From positions 125,013,518 through 125,077,517 of the forward strand of contig CM043968.1 of NCBI GenBank assembly GCA_014529385.2: a stretch of 64,000 nt of DNA, in the 5' to 3' direction. This DNA is from Adiantum capillus-veneris. Taxonomy: Eukaryota > Streptophyta > Polypodiopsida > Polypodiales > Pteridaceae. The notes under the pieces are model-generated. The model worked only from the letters and a program-made list of their open reading frames with translations. It was not told where the DNA came from and searched no databases. Shown piece after piece: positions 1 through 10,299 of the stretch. How positions within the stretch are numbered: position 1 is the stretch's first letter; the number at the start of each line of letters is the position of its first letter. The position numbers were made by a program, and so were the translations under genes.

Positions 1-2
1 TT

Positions 3-3000
3 ACCTCTCTCAAGTCTGTCCCTCATGGGAATTCAGGCACTTGTGCCAACAATGCCTCTTATCCGGTTCAAGGAGTTGGAAAGATTGTGCTTACTGCTGC
101 AAATGGAAGTTCCTTCACACTTGTTGATGCACTTTATGTACCTGGGATCAAGAAGAATCTCTTGTCTGTATCCACACTTGCTAGAATTGGACTTGTAGCC
201 AAATTTGTGGATGACAGATGTACAATTCATGATCGCAGTTTTGGTGATAAAATTGTTGCATTTGGCCTTTTGTGCCGTGGGCTGTATAAGCTCACGTTGT
301 ATGACAAGTGTGGACAAAATTTTGCAAATGCTGTTGCAGATTCAAGGGCTATTACAAATGCAAAACTTTGGCATGCATGTTTTGGTCATCTGAATTTTGC
401 TAGTTTGCTACGTTTGCAAAAATTTGATATGGTTGCTTCTTTGCCGCCTCTTGAACCACCTGTCAAACATGTTTGTGAAGGCTGTATTTTGGGTAAGATG
501 CAGCATTCTAAGTTTCGAAAGGATGGTTCAGTTCGGGCCACATGCAGGTCGTAGCTTGTGCATAGTGATGTTTGTGGGACCATGCAAACTCCGTCCTTGG
601 GCAATTACCTGTACTTCGTGACTTTCATTGATGATTACTCCAGGCATGCATGGGTATTTCCTCTTAAAGAGAAGTCCGAAGTTTTTATGTGCTTCAAATT
701 TTTTTTGGCTGTGGCTGAAAATGTATCGAAATGTACTATGCGCACCCTCCGTTCCGATCGAGGGGAGGAGTATATGTCTCATGAATTTAATGCATTTCTG
801 GCTAGTCGTGGGATAAAACACCAATGTACAGTGCCTTATACACCTCAGCAAAATGGTGTTGCTGAGAGGAAAAATAGGTTACTGATGGAAATGACACGAT
901 GTATGGTCAAAAGTCAAGCTTTACCGCATTCTTTTTTGCTTGAGGCCATCATGTGTGCCACTTATGTACTTAACAGGTGTCCTACGAAAGTTTTGCAGTC
1001 TATTACTCCATATGAAGCATGGCATGATAAAAAGCCTTCTATTGAGCACATGCGCGTTTTTGGCTGTTTGGCATATGCTTTGGTGCCACAAACATAGCGT
1101 AGAAAATTGGATGATAAGGCTATCAAATGTATTTTTGTTGGTTATAGTGCTGAAAGCAAAGGTTACAGGTTATATCATCCGCAAACAAAGCGTATTCTGG
1201 TTTCACGGGATGTAGTGTCTGTAAAAGATTCTGTTCAGCCCTTGCTGTCATGTACTAGAGACAGTAATGTAAGCTCACAAGACATTTATGACACTTTGTT
1301 GCCTCTTTTCAGTGGTGGAAATACGAATGTAAGTTCCAATGAGGCAAATGTACAGCCTATGGGGGTTTCTGAAAATGTTACATATCAGCCTATTACTGAT
1401 GCAGATGTACATGATGTACTTGATGAGGAAAGGGCTGAAAATGAGCAGGCTAGAGGTATGCCAAAATGGCTAGTGCACACTTTGCATGACAGTAAGTTGG
1501 ATGCACCTTTGTCTAGTCGTACTCGTTCAGGATCTCGCCATGCATCTTATGCATCAGATTGTTATGCTTTGGCTGTGTCTAGCTTACATGATGTTGAGGA
1601 GCCTCTGTCTTTTGATGAAGCACATAATTCAAAAAACTGGATGGCTGCCATGCAATCAGAATATGATGCACTTATAGAAAATGACACATGGACTTTATGT
1701 GATTTGCCTCATGGCAAAAAGGCCATTGGTACGAAGTGGGTTTACAAGTTGAAATGCAAGCAGGATGGTGAAGTCGATCGCCATAAGGCTCGACTTGTTG
1801 CAAAGGGTTATGCACAACAAAAAGGCATAGATTATGAAGAGACTTTTACTCCCACTTGTCGTATGACTACTGTGCATTTTCTATGTGCATTGGCAGCTCA
1901 TTTTGGTTGAGATGTACATCAATCAGACATTGTTACTGCTTTCTTGAATGGTGACATATTTGAGGAAGTTTATGTAACGCAGCCTCGCGGTTTTGTCATA
2001 AAAGGACAAGAGGACAAATTGTGCAAATGTAAGAAGGCTTTGTATGGGTTGAAGCAATCTCCTGGTGCTTGGTATCAGAAAGCTGACACTCATTTGGTCA
2101 AACGAGGCTTTCGTAACAGTCCAATAGAAAGCACATTGTATGTAAAGCGTGAGGGTAATGTACTTCTCATTGTGGTTCTTTATGTCGATGATTTGCTGAT
2201 CACTGGACCAAATGAGAGACATATTGCTGAATTTAAGTGTGATTTGAATGCGACTTTCAAGATGAAAGATTTGGGGTTGTTGCATCATTACTTGGGTATA
2301 CACTTTAAGCAGTGTGATGGTGGTATTTCCTTGTGTCAGAAAAGTTACAGAGTACTTGAGGATTGCAAACCTTTTGCCACTCCCATGGAAACAGGTTTGA
2401 AGTTGAGTCAACATGATGCTGGAGATCCTGCTGATTCCACTCTTTACCAAAGTGCTGTTGGCTGCCTCATTTATGTATGCAACACGAGGCCGGATATTCG
2501 ATTTGCAGTCTCACAAGTCAGCAGATTTATGCATAGCCCAGGGTCTAAGCATTGGCAGGCTGTCAAGAGGATTTTCCACTACTTTAGTGGCACTTTACAT
2601 CTTGGCTTGTTTTATCCCAAGGGGGGATCATTGCCGCCAGACTTACATGCTTTTTGGACTCAGATTGGGCTGGTTGTTTTGACACGAGAGTGTCCACAAG
2701 TGGTTTTTGTTTCATGCTTGATAGTTCATGTATATCATGGTTGAGCGAGAAGCAACCTACTGTGGCCACTTTGAGTTGTGAGGCTGAGTACAGGGCAGTC
2801 TTCACAGCTACGGTTGAGTGTGTATGGCTCAGACGACTTATGGTTGATTTGGGTGTTGCACAGGACACTGCCAACACTATCTACACTGACAGTCAGAGTG
2901 CATTGGCAATTGCGAGGAACCCAGTTTTTCATGCTCACACAAAGCACATTGAGGTGCATTACCACTATGTCAAGGAGAGTCCCTCAACAGGAGAGATCAT

Positions 3001-3114
3001 CTTGGCTTATGTACCAACACAGCACAACCTTGCAGATCTTTTCACAAAGGCATTGTCTCATGAGAAGCTCGAAGATTTCCGCAAAGCTTTGGGCTTGCTT
3101 CCCTTTGTGGACTG
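3..3114 (+). pseudogene. Ty1/copia pol remnant (element A)
   Basis: Remnant of a copia polyprotein whose gag and protease active site lie left of the window. Order seen: end of protease (to about 280), GAG-pre-integrase zinc region with an H..H..C..C pattern (LWHACFGHL, CEGCILGK, 367-505), integrase core (HSDVCG, LRSDRGEEY, NGVAERKN; 558-1090), reverse transcriptase (about 1640-2400) with the catalytic YVDDLL at 2181-2198, and RNase H (DSDWAGC, STSGF, YTDSQSALAIARNP; 2654-3114). PR-INT-RT-RH order identifies Ty1/copia. It is dead: in-frame stops at 552-554, 1095-1097 and 1908-1910 and a frameshift near 2653. All but the last part share one frame, so the decay is by point changes. It lies directly upstream of its own 3' LTR. 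Confidence 0.95.
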
Positions 3115-3177
3115 AACATGGCACTTCCCTTTACTCATGTGCCAGCTCTTATTCACCTCATCACTCAAGGGGGGATT

Positions 3178-3406
3178 TGTTTCCATATACATGTGGTAGT
3201 GATGTGTGTGAATACACTAGGATCACCGGGGCATTTTTTCCCTCTTTAGGAGGTCTTTTCCCCCGTGCATTGTATATACGCCCATCACTCTAGGGCTATC
3301 TATCTTTCCATTGCATACTAAGTAACACACTCTCTATTCGGTGTGCCTTGAGCTTCCTTCGTCTTCTCCAAGTTGTGTGCGTTTCTCTGCAACCCTAATT
3401 CCAACA
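3178..3406 (+). repeat. 3' LTR of copia element A
   Basis: A 229 bp LTR that begins TGTT (3178) and ends AACA (3406), a matched inverted end. It is preceded by the purine tract CAAGGGGGGA (3167-3176), where plus-strand DNA synthesis is primed, 52 bp after the pol stop. A TATA-like TGTATATA lies near 3270. The partner LTR is outside the window, so the ends are from the TG..CA rule and the purine tract only. Confidence 0.8.
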
Positions 3407-3888
3407 GCTTTTTGGTCAAAATTGGAGAATTTGAATATTTTGTCATCATACATCCAAAGTACATGTTGTGGTAAGCCCACTAGCCAATTTTGAGTCAATT
3501 TAGATTTCAAAATCTCAAATTTCCTTTATATCTACTGCTTCAAAGTCCTAAAACCAAAATCTGGTACCACTTTCACCCTGTGCATCCAAATGAGCCCATA
3601 TTTCACTCAGAGCATGTAATTGGCATATACTTCAAGCCTATAAAGCCAAGTTTGTAAAAGTTGAAAATTTTCCTCAACTGTAAATAATTGTGATTATTTA
3701 CTTTGGTTGCAAATTTTTGTTTTGACCATACAACTTTGTTCCTTGCATGATTTTATGCATCTTTGCTTCTTCAAAAATTGATTTGAAGCAATTTGGACCA
3801 GATTATCAACATTTTAGTCTAAAAGGACATTCCAAAGAAAAATCCGGCAACTCTGCTAACTTTGCACTCTATTCACTGAATAGGAGCA
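3407..3888 (+). other. Non-coding spacer of element B
   Basis: No gene seen. The style (short phrases such as ggtcaaaattggagaattt) resembles the spacer that precedes the 3' ORF in elements D and E. Its left edge is cut by the copia A LTR, so A probably inserted into B here. No copy of the D/E palindrome is present. Confidence 0.5.
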
Positions 3889-6800
3889 ATGCAAGCCGTG
3901 GAGAAGGCCAAGAAGAAGCTAAACCAAAAAGAGAAACTACAAGAATTGCCTGCGTATCAACTAGACCCCGAGTTAGTCAAGGTGGCAAAAGCATCCTATC
4001 TTTCTAAAGAATAGCTGGAAGAACACCAGACCACGGTCTTCACTGGCAAGTTCAAGAGTGAAGAAGGGCATCCAGTGGATTTGGAGCTCATGCCTAAAGA
4101 GTTCTATGATGTAGCTGTAAAACGAGAAACCAAAGAGGCTAACCACAGGTTGGGGCTCCGATATTTCTACGAGCAAGAGCCTTGCAGAGTGGACTTTCAA
4201 AAAGCTTACGAGCTTCTGTCCACAATCAAAGAAGACGGAACCGTCCAAATATCAGACAACCAAGGAAACAAGGTCGAGGTTGTAATTACAAAAGAAATAG
4301 TGGCAGAGGCACTCAGACTGCCCACTGAAGGGATGACCATGTGGGCAAGAGACAGGAAGACTGCGGGCACATTTACCAAGGAAACAGACGCCGGGCTACA
4401 TTCGTCGATCTCATCCACAAACAGGTGGAAGAGCCAGCCTGTCTGTACCATCAACACTTCCATTTCTTGGAAAAAAGGCCACCAAGATACACGACACCAA
4501 ATCATGCCATGGCCACCACCTTTACACAAGTTTAGAAGTCAACAACAAGGAAACCTGTGGACCACGCGCAGTATGTCTTGACAACATTGAAATCCACCAA
4601 GAAGGAGGGTAAAATAACATACTTGGGCGTGCCAGAAGTATTAATAAGAATAGCCTATCTTGCCATCGGCATGGCCGACAACCTACCGCCTGCCCCGGAT
4701 CAAAATACATGGATCTTGGTAGCACAACCCTCTCCAAGAGCTACAAGATCCGAAAAAAGATCATTTAAATCAGGTGATGAATCAGATGATAGCTCATCAA
4801 AGCAGTATAACAACGAAATCTCTGACAACAATGAAGAAAAAAGAGCTAGGAGGGAAGAGATGAAGAGGAAAGCTGTGGCTGCCCACCAAGAGGAGCCAGC
4901 TCAAAAACAAGCAAGATTTGAAAGAGAAAAACAGGCTTACTAGCGCACTAGGCAAGCACAAGGAAAGGACCCAGAAAATTGGGTACCTACAGGCTTGAAA
5001 GGACTTCGAACAAAGCACCATACAAGAAAAGATGCCGAGGATCCAAAAGATTATTTAGAAAGAATGTACCAAGAGGCCGAAGCCTTAAAACTGAAAGAGG
5101 TAGAAGAAGCGGCAAAGAAATCTGAGGAAGCGTCTACTCAAGAGCAAAGCCAGGCATCTCCCTGACCCACCTCACCGTCGCCGGACCAACAGGACCAGCC
5201 CATGCCTAGTCCACCACCATCACTGCCAGGCTACCATACCAATGAAGAAGCCAAGACCGACAAAGAAAAATATTCTGAATTCACCCACCAAAGAGAAGCC
5301 ACACAAAAGACTGCTGACCGCACCAAACAACAAGAGGAAAAGGAAGCTAAGCCAGAACTGGAGCAGGCAGCCGTAGAAACTCAAAAGTCGGCGAAAGAAA
5401 CTGATAAAGAGGTAGATACAGAAAAAGAGCATATCAGTACACATGAGAAAGAGCCTGAGGTGGAGAACATAAAGAAAGGCCAACACCTGAAGAGACGGTG
5501 AGGGTTGAGACCACACCACCTATTTCCACTTAGCCAAAAACTTCCGAGGTATCAAAGCCTCAGGATGGCCAAGGATAAGAACAACCATCCACCTCTACAG
5601 AACCACCATCACCTACATCACAGCAAGAAGCAACACAGGAGGCTGCCGACACATCCCAACTCGCAAGACAGGAGAAGTGGCAATCCAATGACGAAGTGAT
5701 TTTACAAGTAAAGGAGTATGTAAGGCAGATGCAAGTCATGACGGAGAAACTCCGCTCAATAGCCTTCGACCGCATCACTAATGCCAAAGAATTAGAAATG
5801 GTCATCGATGCTCTACAAGGAGAGCTTGACGACAGGATGAGTACTATCAATGATCTCCAAAGGCAAGTACAAGAGCTAAAGATATAAGCAGAACAACATC
5901 AGATAGCCAGGGACAAACAACAGAAGGAAATGGAAGAGTTAGGTGACCTCCTTACTAAATTATCTAATGCCTGCAAAGTGAAAGATGAGCAGCTGACAGA
6001 AGTGACAAAAAAACTTCTTACCACCTCTCTGTCAGCTCAAAAAATTCAAGTGCAGTTAGATGTAGCCAATGCTTCTCTCCAATATTCTGAACAGAGAATC
6101 AATGATTAGGACACTTTCTTGCGGCAAATAAGAGAAAATCCAGCCGTGGCCTCAATCAAGGGAACATATGAAGTGTAGAAGGCACTTGACAAGAAAAATA
6201 GAGTTTTAGAAATGGAGTTGAAGCTTGAACAGCCACAACGCAGAACCTAGCACTGATGCGGGTCCAGAGAGAGGAGGAGCTCCTAAAGGAGATTGCAAAA
6301 CTGAAGCAAATGAATCAACTCCTCAGAGATGGAAAGCTCGATGCACAGGAAGAAGCAGGCACTTCAGAGCCGCCCCAAATTGACATCCCTTCGATGTCGT
6401 TTGCTGAATTTGAGACGCAGTCTACAGCAGAGCCGAGTGGTGACAAAGACTTTCAGGTCCAAATTACAGACGAAGATACAGTGCCAATGGTCTAGCTGTC
6501 AAAAGCTGAAGAAGACGCACTGAAGGAGAAGATCACCTTAGAGGTGGATGAGTAGTGGAAGGCCGCTATGGATTGGGAGTTGAGAGTTTTACACTCTGTC
6601 AACGTCACTCAACTCACTCCCAATCAAATCAACGCTCAATGGCACCAACAATCCCTGCCATACCCTCTCATCAAGGTTGAACTCTTACAGGTAAAAGAAA
6701 GGTTATACAAGGATATGCAAGAAGATGGTGCAGATAAAGACCACCCGAAGTGGAGGCTAAGCTGGCTGAACAAGAATCCAAGATACCTGATTCTGTTCAC

Positions 6801-7472
6801 AAGAGCACTTGCGGCCTTACAAAAAGATCCAACATTCTGGCCTGTACCTAGAGTAAGGACATCGCAAGCGCATGAAGTACTGCAGAAGAAGAGGCCAACA
6901 TGGCTCAATTTTCCCAGGCTGCCAACTCCAGAGAGAGGCCAAGTGACAGAAAAATACATGGTGAAAACCCTAACGGGCACCATGACATTCTTCAAGAGTC
7001 TGCCAGATCTCTCCTGTACAATGCTATATAAGATCTACAGGATGCTACTCACATGCATACAGGTTTTCAATGAGCCTGAGCAGACAGGAGTCCCATGGCT
7101 CTCATTTTTGGAAGGGAACAAAGGCCTATGCTACGATCTGAGTGGGAAACCTTCAGAAGAAATCCTCTATGGATTCTATGCTAGATGCACGTTCCTGCCC
7201 TCGCATAATATGCTAATCTTTGAAGAGGCATTCTACACTAGGTTCTTCACCTGGTGAATGAAGATATTTGCACCGGTGATAAGCAACCTCACATGAAGAT
7301 TTGTAGGATACTCAGCGTTGGAACTGAAAAACCAGTCACCATGCAATTTTTGCAAGTGCCAGAAAAAGAACGCAAAATTAGATACCAAAAAGCACTGGAA
7401 GCACTGAAAGACCGCCTCACTCGTCGTCAACCCGAAGACTACTTCAGCCCATTAAGCTGTGTCAAGGGATGA
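3889..7472 (+). pseudogene. 3' ORF of Athila-like element B: globular N-domain plus long coiled coil
   Basis: A broken ORF of about 1,190 codons between the spacer and the polypurine tract. ATG at 3889 opens a lysine-rich start, stopped at 4012-4014. The segment with YELLSTIKEDG, ITKEIVAEALRLP and RYTTPNHAMATTF (4075-4730) matches the product on the other strand at 17277-16355 (FVTTIKEDG, PQKYRMPPAAIATTF). This layout resembles the putative plant transposon protein (Transposase_32-like) domain of Athila 3' ORFs, by memory only. A Glu/Lys/Gln-rich coiled coil follows (about 4780-6490), then a conserved C-domain (6568-7257; SLPYPL, PTWLNFPRLP, FEEAFYTRFFT) and a tail ending at 7472, just before the polypurine tract. 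At least six stops and three or more frameshifts. Function unknown; env-like position but no clear signal peptide or membrane span seen. Confidence 0.75.
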
Positions 7473-7479
7473 CACAGGC

Positions 7480-7492
7480 GAGGAGGGGGGAA
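7480..7492 (+). promoter_or_regulatory. Polypurine tract (PPT2) of element B
   Basis: GAGGAGGGGGGAA lies immediately before the LTR start TGTTAG, where plus-strand priming is expected. The same tract with the same flanks (GACACAGGC upstream) recurs before the LTR at 39955. Confidence 0.85.
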
Positions 7493-8412
7493 TGTTAGCA
7501 GCAAGCTAATGCGGACACCATTTTTCGGAGTTCTCCTTGTAAAACAATTATTATTTTGATAAATCGGGAATATTATAACTCATATTTTTGTGGTAAACTT
7601 TGTAATTAATGAGCCGGGACTACAAGCTTCCAGATTGTATCAACCAGTCAATTCCCAGCTTTGGTAGAACTCCAGATTATTACTTTTGACCACTCAAAAA
7701 CTTTGGCTAAGGTATAAAAGCCAATTTTTGTAAGTTTTTTATAAGTTTTTGGATAAGAAATACACAGCGTGAGCTAACGGTGCTCACTTCTCTCCTTCTC
7801 GCGCTTTCTACTCCCTCCTCGGTTGTCACATTGTGAATGCGTTTCTTGCATTGCAACCGCGGGTAAGAGCTCTACACATTGACCTAAGCCATTCACAGTA
7901 TTTCGTAGCTTTTGGCGTCGCCGACCCGCGGCCTAATTTCATCATAACTAAGAATTTACACTTTTAAAACAAAAACTAAGAATAGGCGGGGTATTGGGGC
8001 ATCATTGCTAAGCATTTAGATGCATTTTGGGTTGAAAACGATTAGGTCAAAAATCCACTGCTGTTAATAATGGCAATTTTGGAACTTGACCTAAAGTGGG
8101 GTTTGAGGCCATAGACATGTGTGCTTAGGTCTTATAAACTTGTACTAGAAGTTTCGTTATGTTTGGATGTCATTTGATGCTGTAACGGATGTGATTTGCT
8201 TGCCGATGAGTGATTGGCTTTTGGTGATTTCAGTCACTTGAGTGTAGCTTGAGTTAGATGCGAGTTGTTAGTTGTTTTTTGAGAGATTGACAACCTCTTG
8301 TAGCCTCTATGCACTAGTCGAGTCAGCTTCGTCCCATGGTTTGACAAATTAATCGTGGTTCTCGCTAATACTGTAATAAGATAGGATGGTGAGGTTAGAC
8401 ATGCGTCCCACA
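7493..8412 (+). repeat. 3' LTR of Athila-like element B
   Basis: A 920 bp LTR starting TGTTAGCAGC and ending CCCACA. It aligns along its length to the LTR at 39955-40860, which is followed by a tRNA-Asp PBS, so the end is well placed. It shares pieces with the D LTR near the 3' end (cagcttcgtcc, tgacaaatt). No 5' LTR of this copy is in the window. Confidence 0.9.
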
Positions 8413-8777
8413 GCCTCTTTCAAGTTTCAAACACATAAAAAAAGTTTTACGATTGGACTCCATATGTGAAAGTTATGCTGATTTTTGCAAAAAGTCCCCC
8501 CTCCCCTTTTCTAATCATTACAAAAACCCATTAATTTTTACCAAACATGGGATTTTGCTAATTTAATCTTGCTAGGATTAGTGGAAAAAGCTATTAAAGA
8601 CTTTTGTAATGCTTTTAAAACCTTTTACATTATAATAGGGCTTGGGTTTTTTTTGCAAACTATGATAAAACCAATGACGACAACGACATGTAAGGTTCTT
8701 TACTCTCGCATATCTCTCCCCTCTACGTGAGCACCTAGTGGCAGCCCCACAAGGCTCTTTCTCACAAGTTTGCATTA

Positions 8778-8827
<50 letters not shown>

Positions 8828-9162
8828 TCTCTCTGAATGCAGGTGAAGTTTAGTCACAGTGAACAGTGGTTTCTAGATTTGAATATTGAATTTCAAATTT
8901 CAAAGGCTTATCTATGTGCAACTCTCTCGCTTGTGTGTGTGTGTGCGTGTGTGAGCTACCTTCTTCTAATCTCTCTGTGTAATCTTTGTCAGGTCCACTT
9001 AATCACTTCCTAATATCTTTGTGTAATATTTCTCACTTTCTCTTAATCACTCCCTTACCACTTCTTAATCTCTCCTAATCATACACTAATTAGTATTCTG
9101 TTCTATTACCATTGTGATTTGTCTTCTCAAATTACATTCCCAGATCCTAAACTTCTACTCTC
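8413..9162. other. Non-coding segment between element B and the PLE, with microsatellites
   Basis: No gene recognised. It holds a (CT)n tract at 8779-8834 and a short (GT)n tract at about 8933-8952. The rest is AT-rich sequence with no convincing ORF. Confidence 0.6.
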
Positions 9163-9600
9163 CTCTAGTCTAATCTTTGAGATAATGTTCTCAAATACTA
9201 ATATTTTCTCCTCTCCTAATCTATTCTCCTTTCTAAATTCTAAGTGGATCTCAAAATTCATTCTTCAATCTCATTCTGTTAATTTCTAATCTGTATTTAA
9301 TCGTCTTGATTAATGACTATATGCACTTGTAATTAGTAACTAACCTCTCCTTGATATACCTTTTAAAATCTCTTACTAAGTTAATCTCTTTATAGCTACG
9401 TGAAAATCACACTCTACAAATGGAACTTACACATAGAATCTCATTTGGTGTAATGAGCTCTAATTAAGTACTCAATCAATAACCACTTAAATAAAAAACA
9501 ATAAGATCACTTATTTTGTTGCATACTGAGTGTGCCATTGTCAATTGCTGTGGATTCTTTGCTTTTGATACCTTGTATCCTTGTTGAGAACTCGAAATAA
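9163..9600 (-). repeat. Terminal direct repeat of the PLE, 3' side
   Basis: Starts with cctctagtctaatctttgag and aligns, same orientation, to 39072-39580 over most of its length. The two copies flank the PLE coding parts. PLEs commonly carry such direct terminal repeats (pseudo-LTRs), so this is the likely role. Outer edges are set by where the two copies stop matching. Confidence 0.7.
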
Positions 9601-10299
9601 AGAACTAATGTAGCTTGAGCCTCACCTTCTAATGATATTGAAGCACTAGCATATGTCACTCTAGTCTAGCCTCATGATAGAGGTTCCTCATGCAAGTGCT
9701 TGAGTATTGCAATTTAAAGACACAAATAAGCGTGTAAAACGACTCCGAGGTTAGGGGATACAAAATGGGTAAGGCATTGAGACATCAAAGCATAGAAGGA
9801 TAAAGAAAAGGAGATTAAGTGGTGATTAAGGTAAAAGAGTGGGGGGGAAAACACCAAACGCATTTTGCTCATGCTGAGCTCATCAGTGGTGTGAGTTTTC
9901 ATATATAGTGAAGGAGGTGAGTGGGGGTTTATAGAGGGACAGCTAGAGGTGGGATGTTTTTTTGGGGGCAAACAAGGGAGTTAAAGGTAGTGTACAAGAG
10001 TACAAAGGGAAAGAATTAGGGTAGAAGAGTTGGTAGTTGGTTTTAATGGTGAGAGGTAGACAAGTTGTACCCACCATTAGAGTGAAGCTTTTGAAAATGA
10101 TGGTGATTTGATACCAAAGTTAGTGGGGAGAGGGGGGAGATGAGTGTGTGGTGATAGGCCTTTGATTATTTTTTACATGTAGTTAGTAAACCAAGGGAGC
10201 CTTGGTAGGCAAGGTTGGCCTTTGATTTAGCAAGAGGAGGTATAGAGGGAGGTAGGTAAGGGATTTATGGAGATTAATTAAAGGAGGTAAGCCAAAAAT
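9601..10299 (-). other. PLE 3' region, no gene recognised
   Basis: Only low-complexity, purine-rich plus strand with no recognised domain. The minus strand at 10576-10300 begins with NIFDYLIF, which could be the worn start of a GIY-YIG nuclease (many PLEs end in one), but the catalytic pattern is not visible. Confidence 0.4.
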
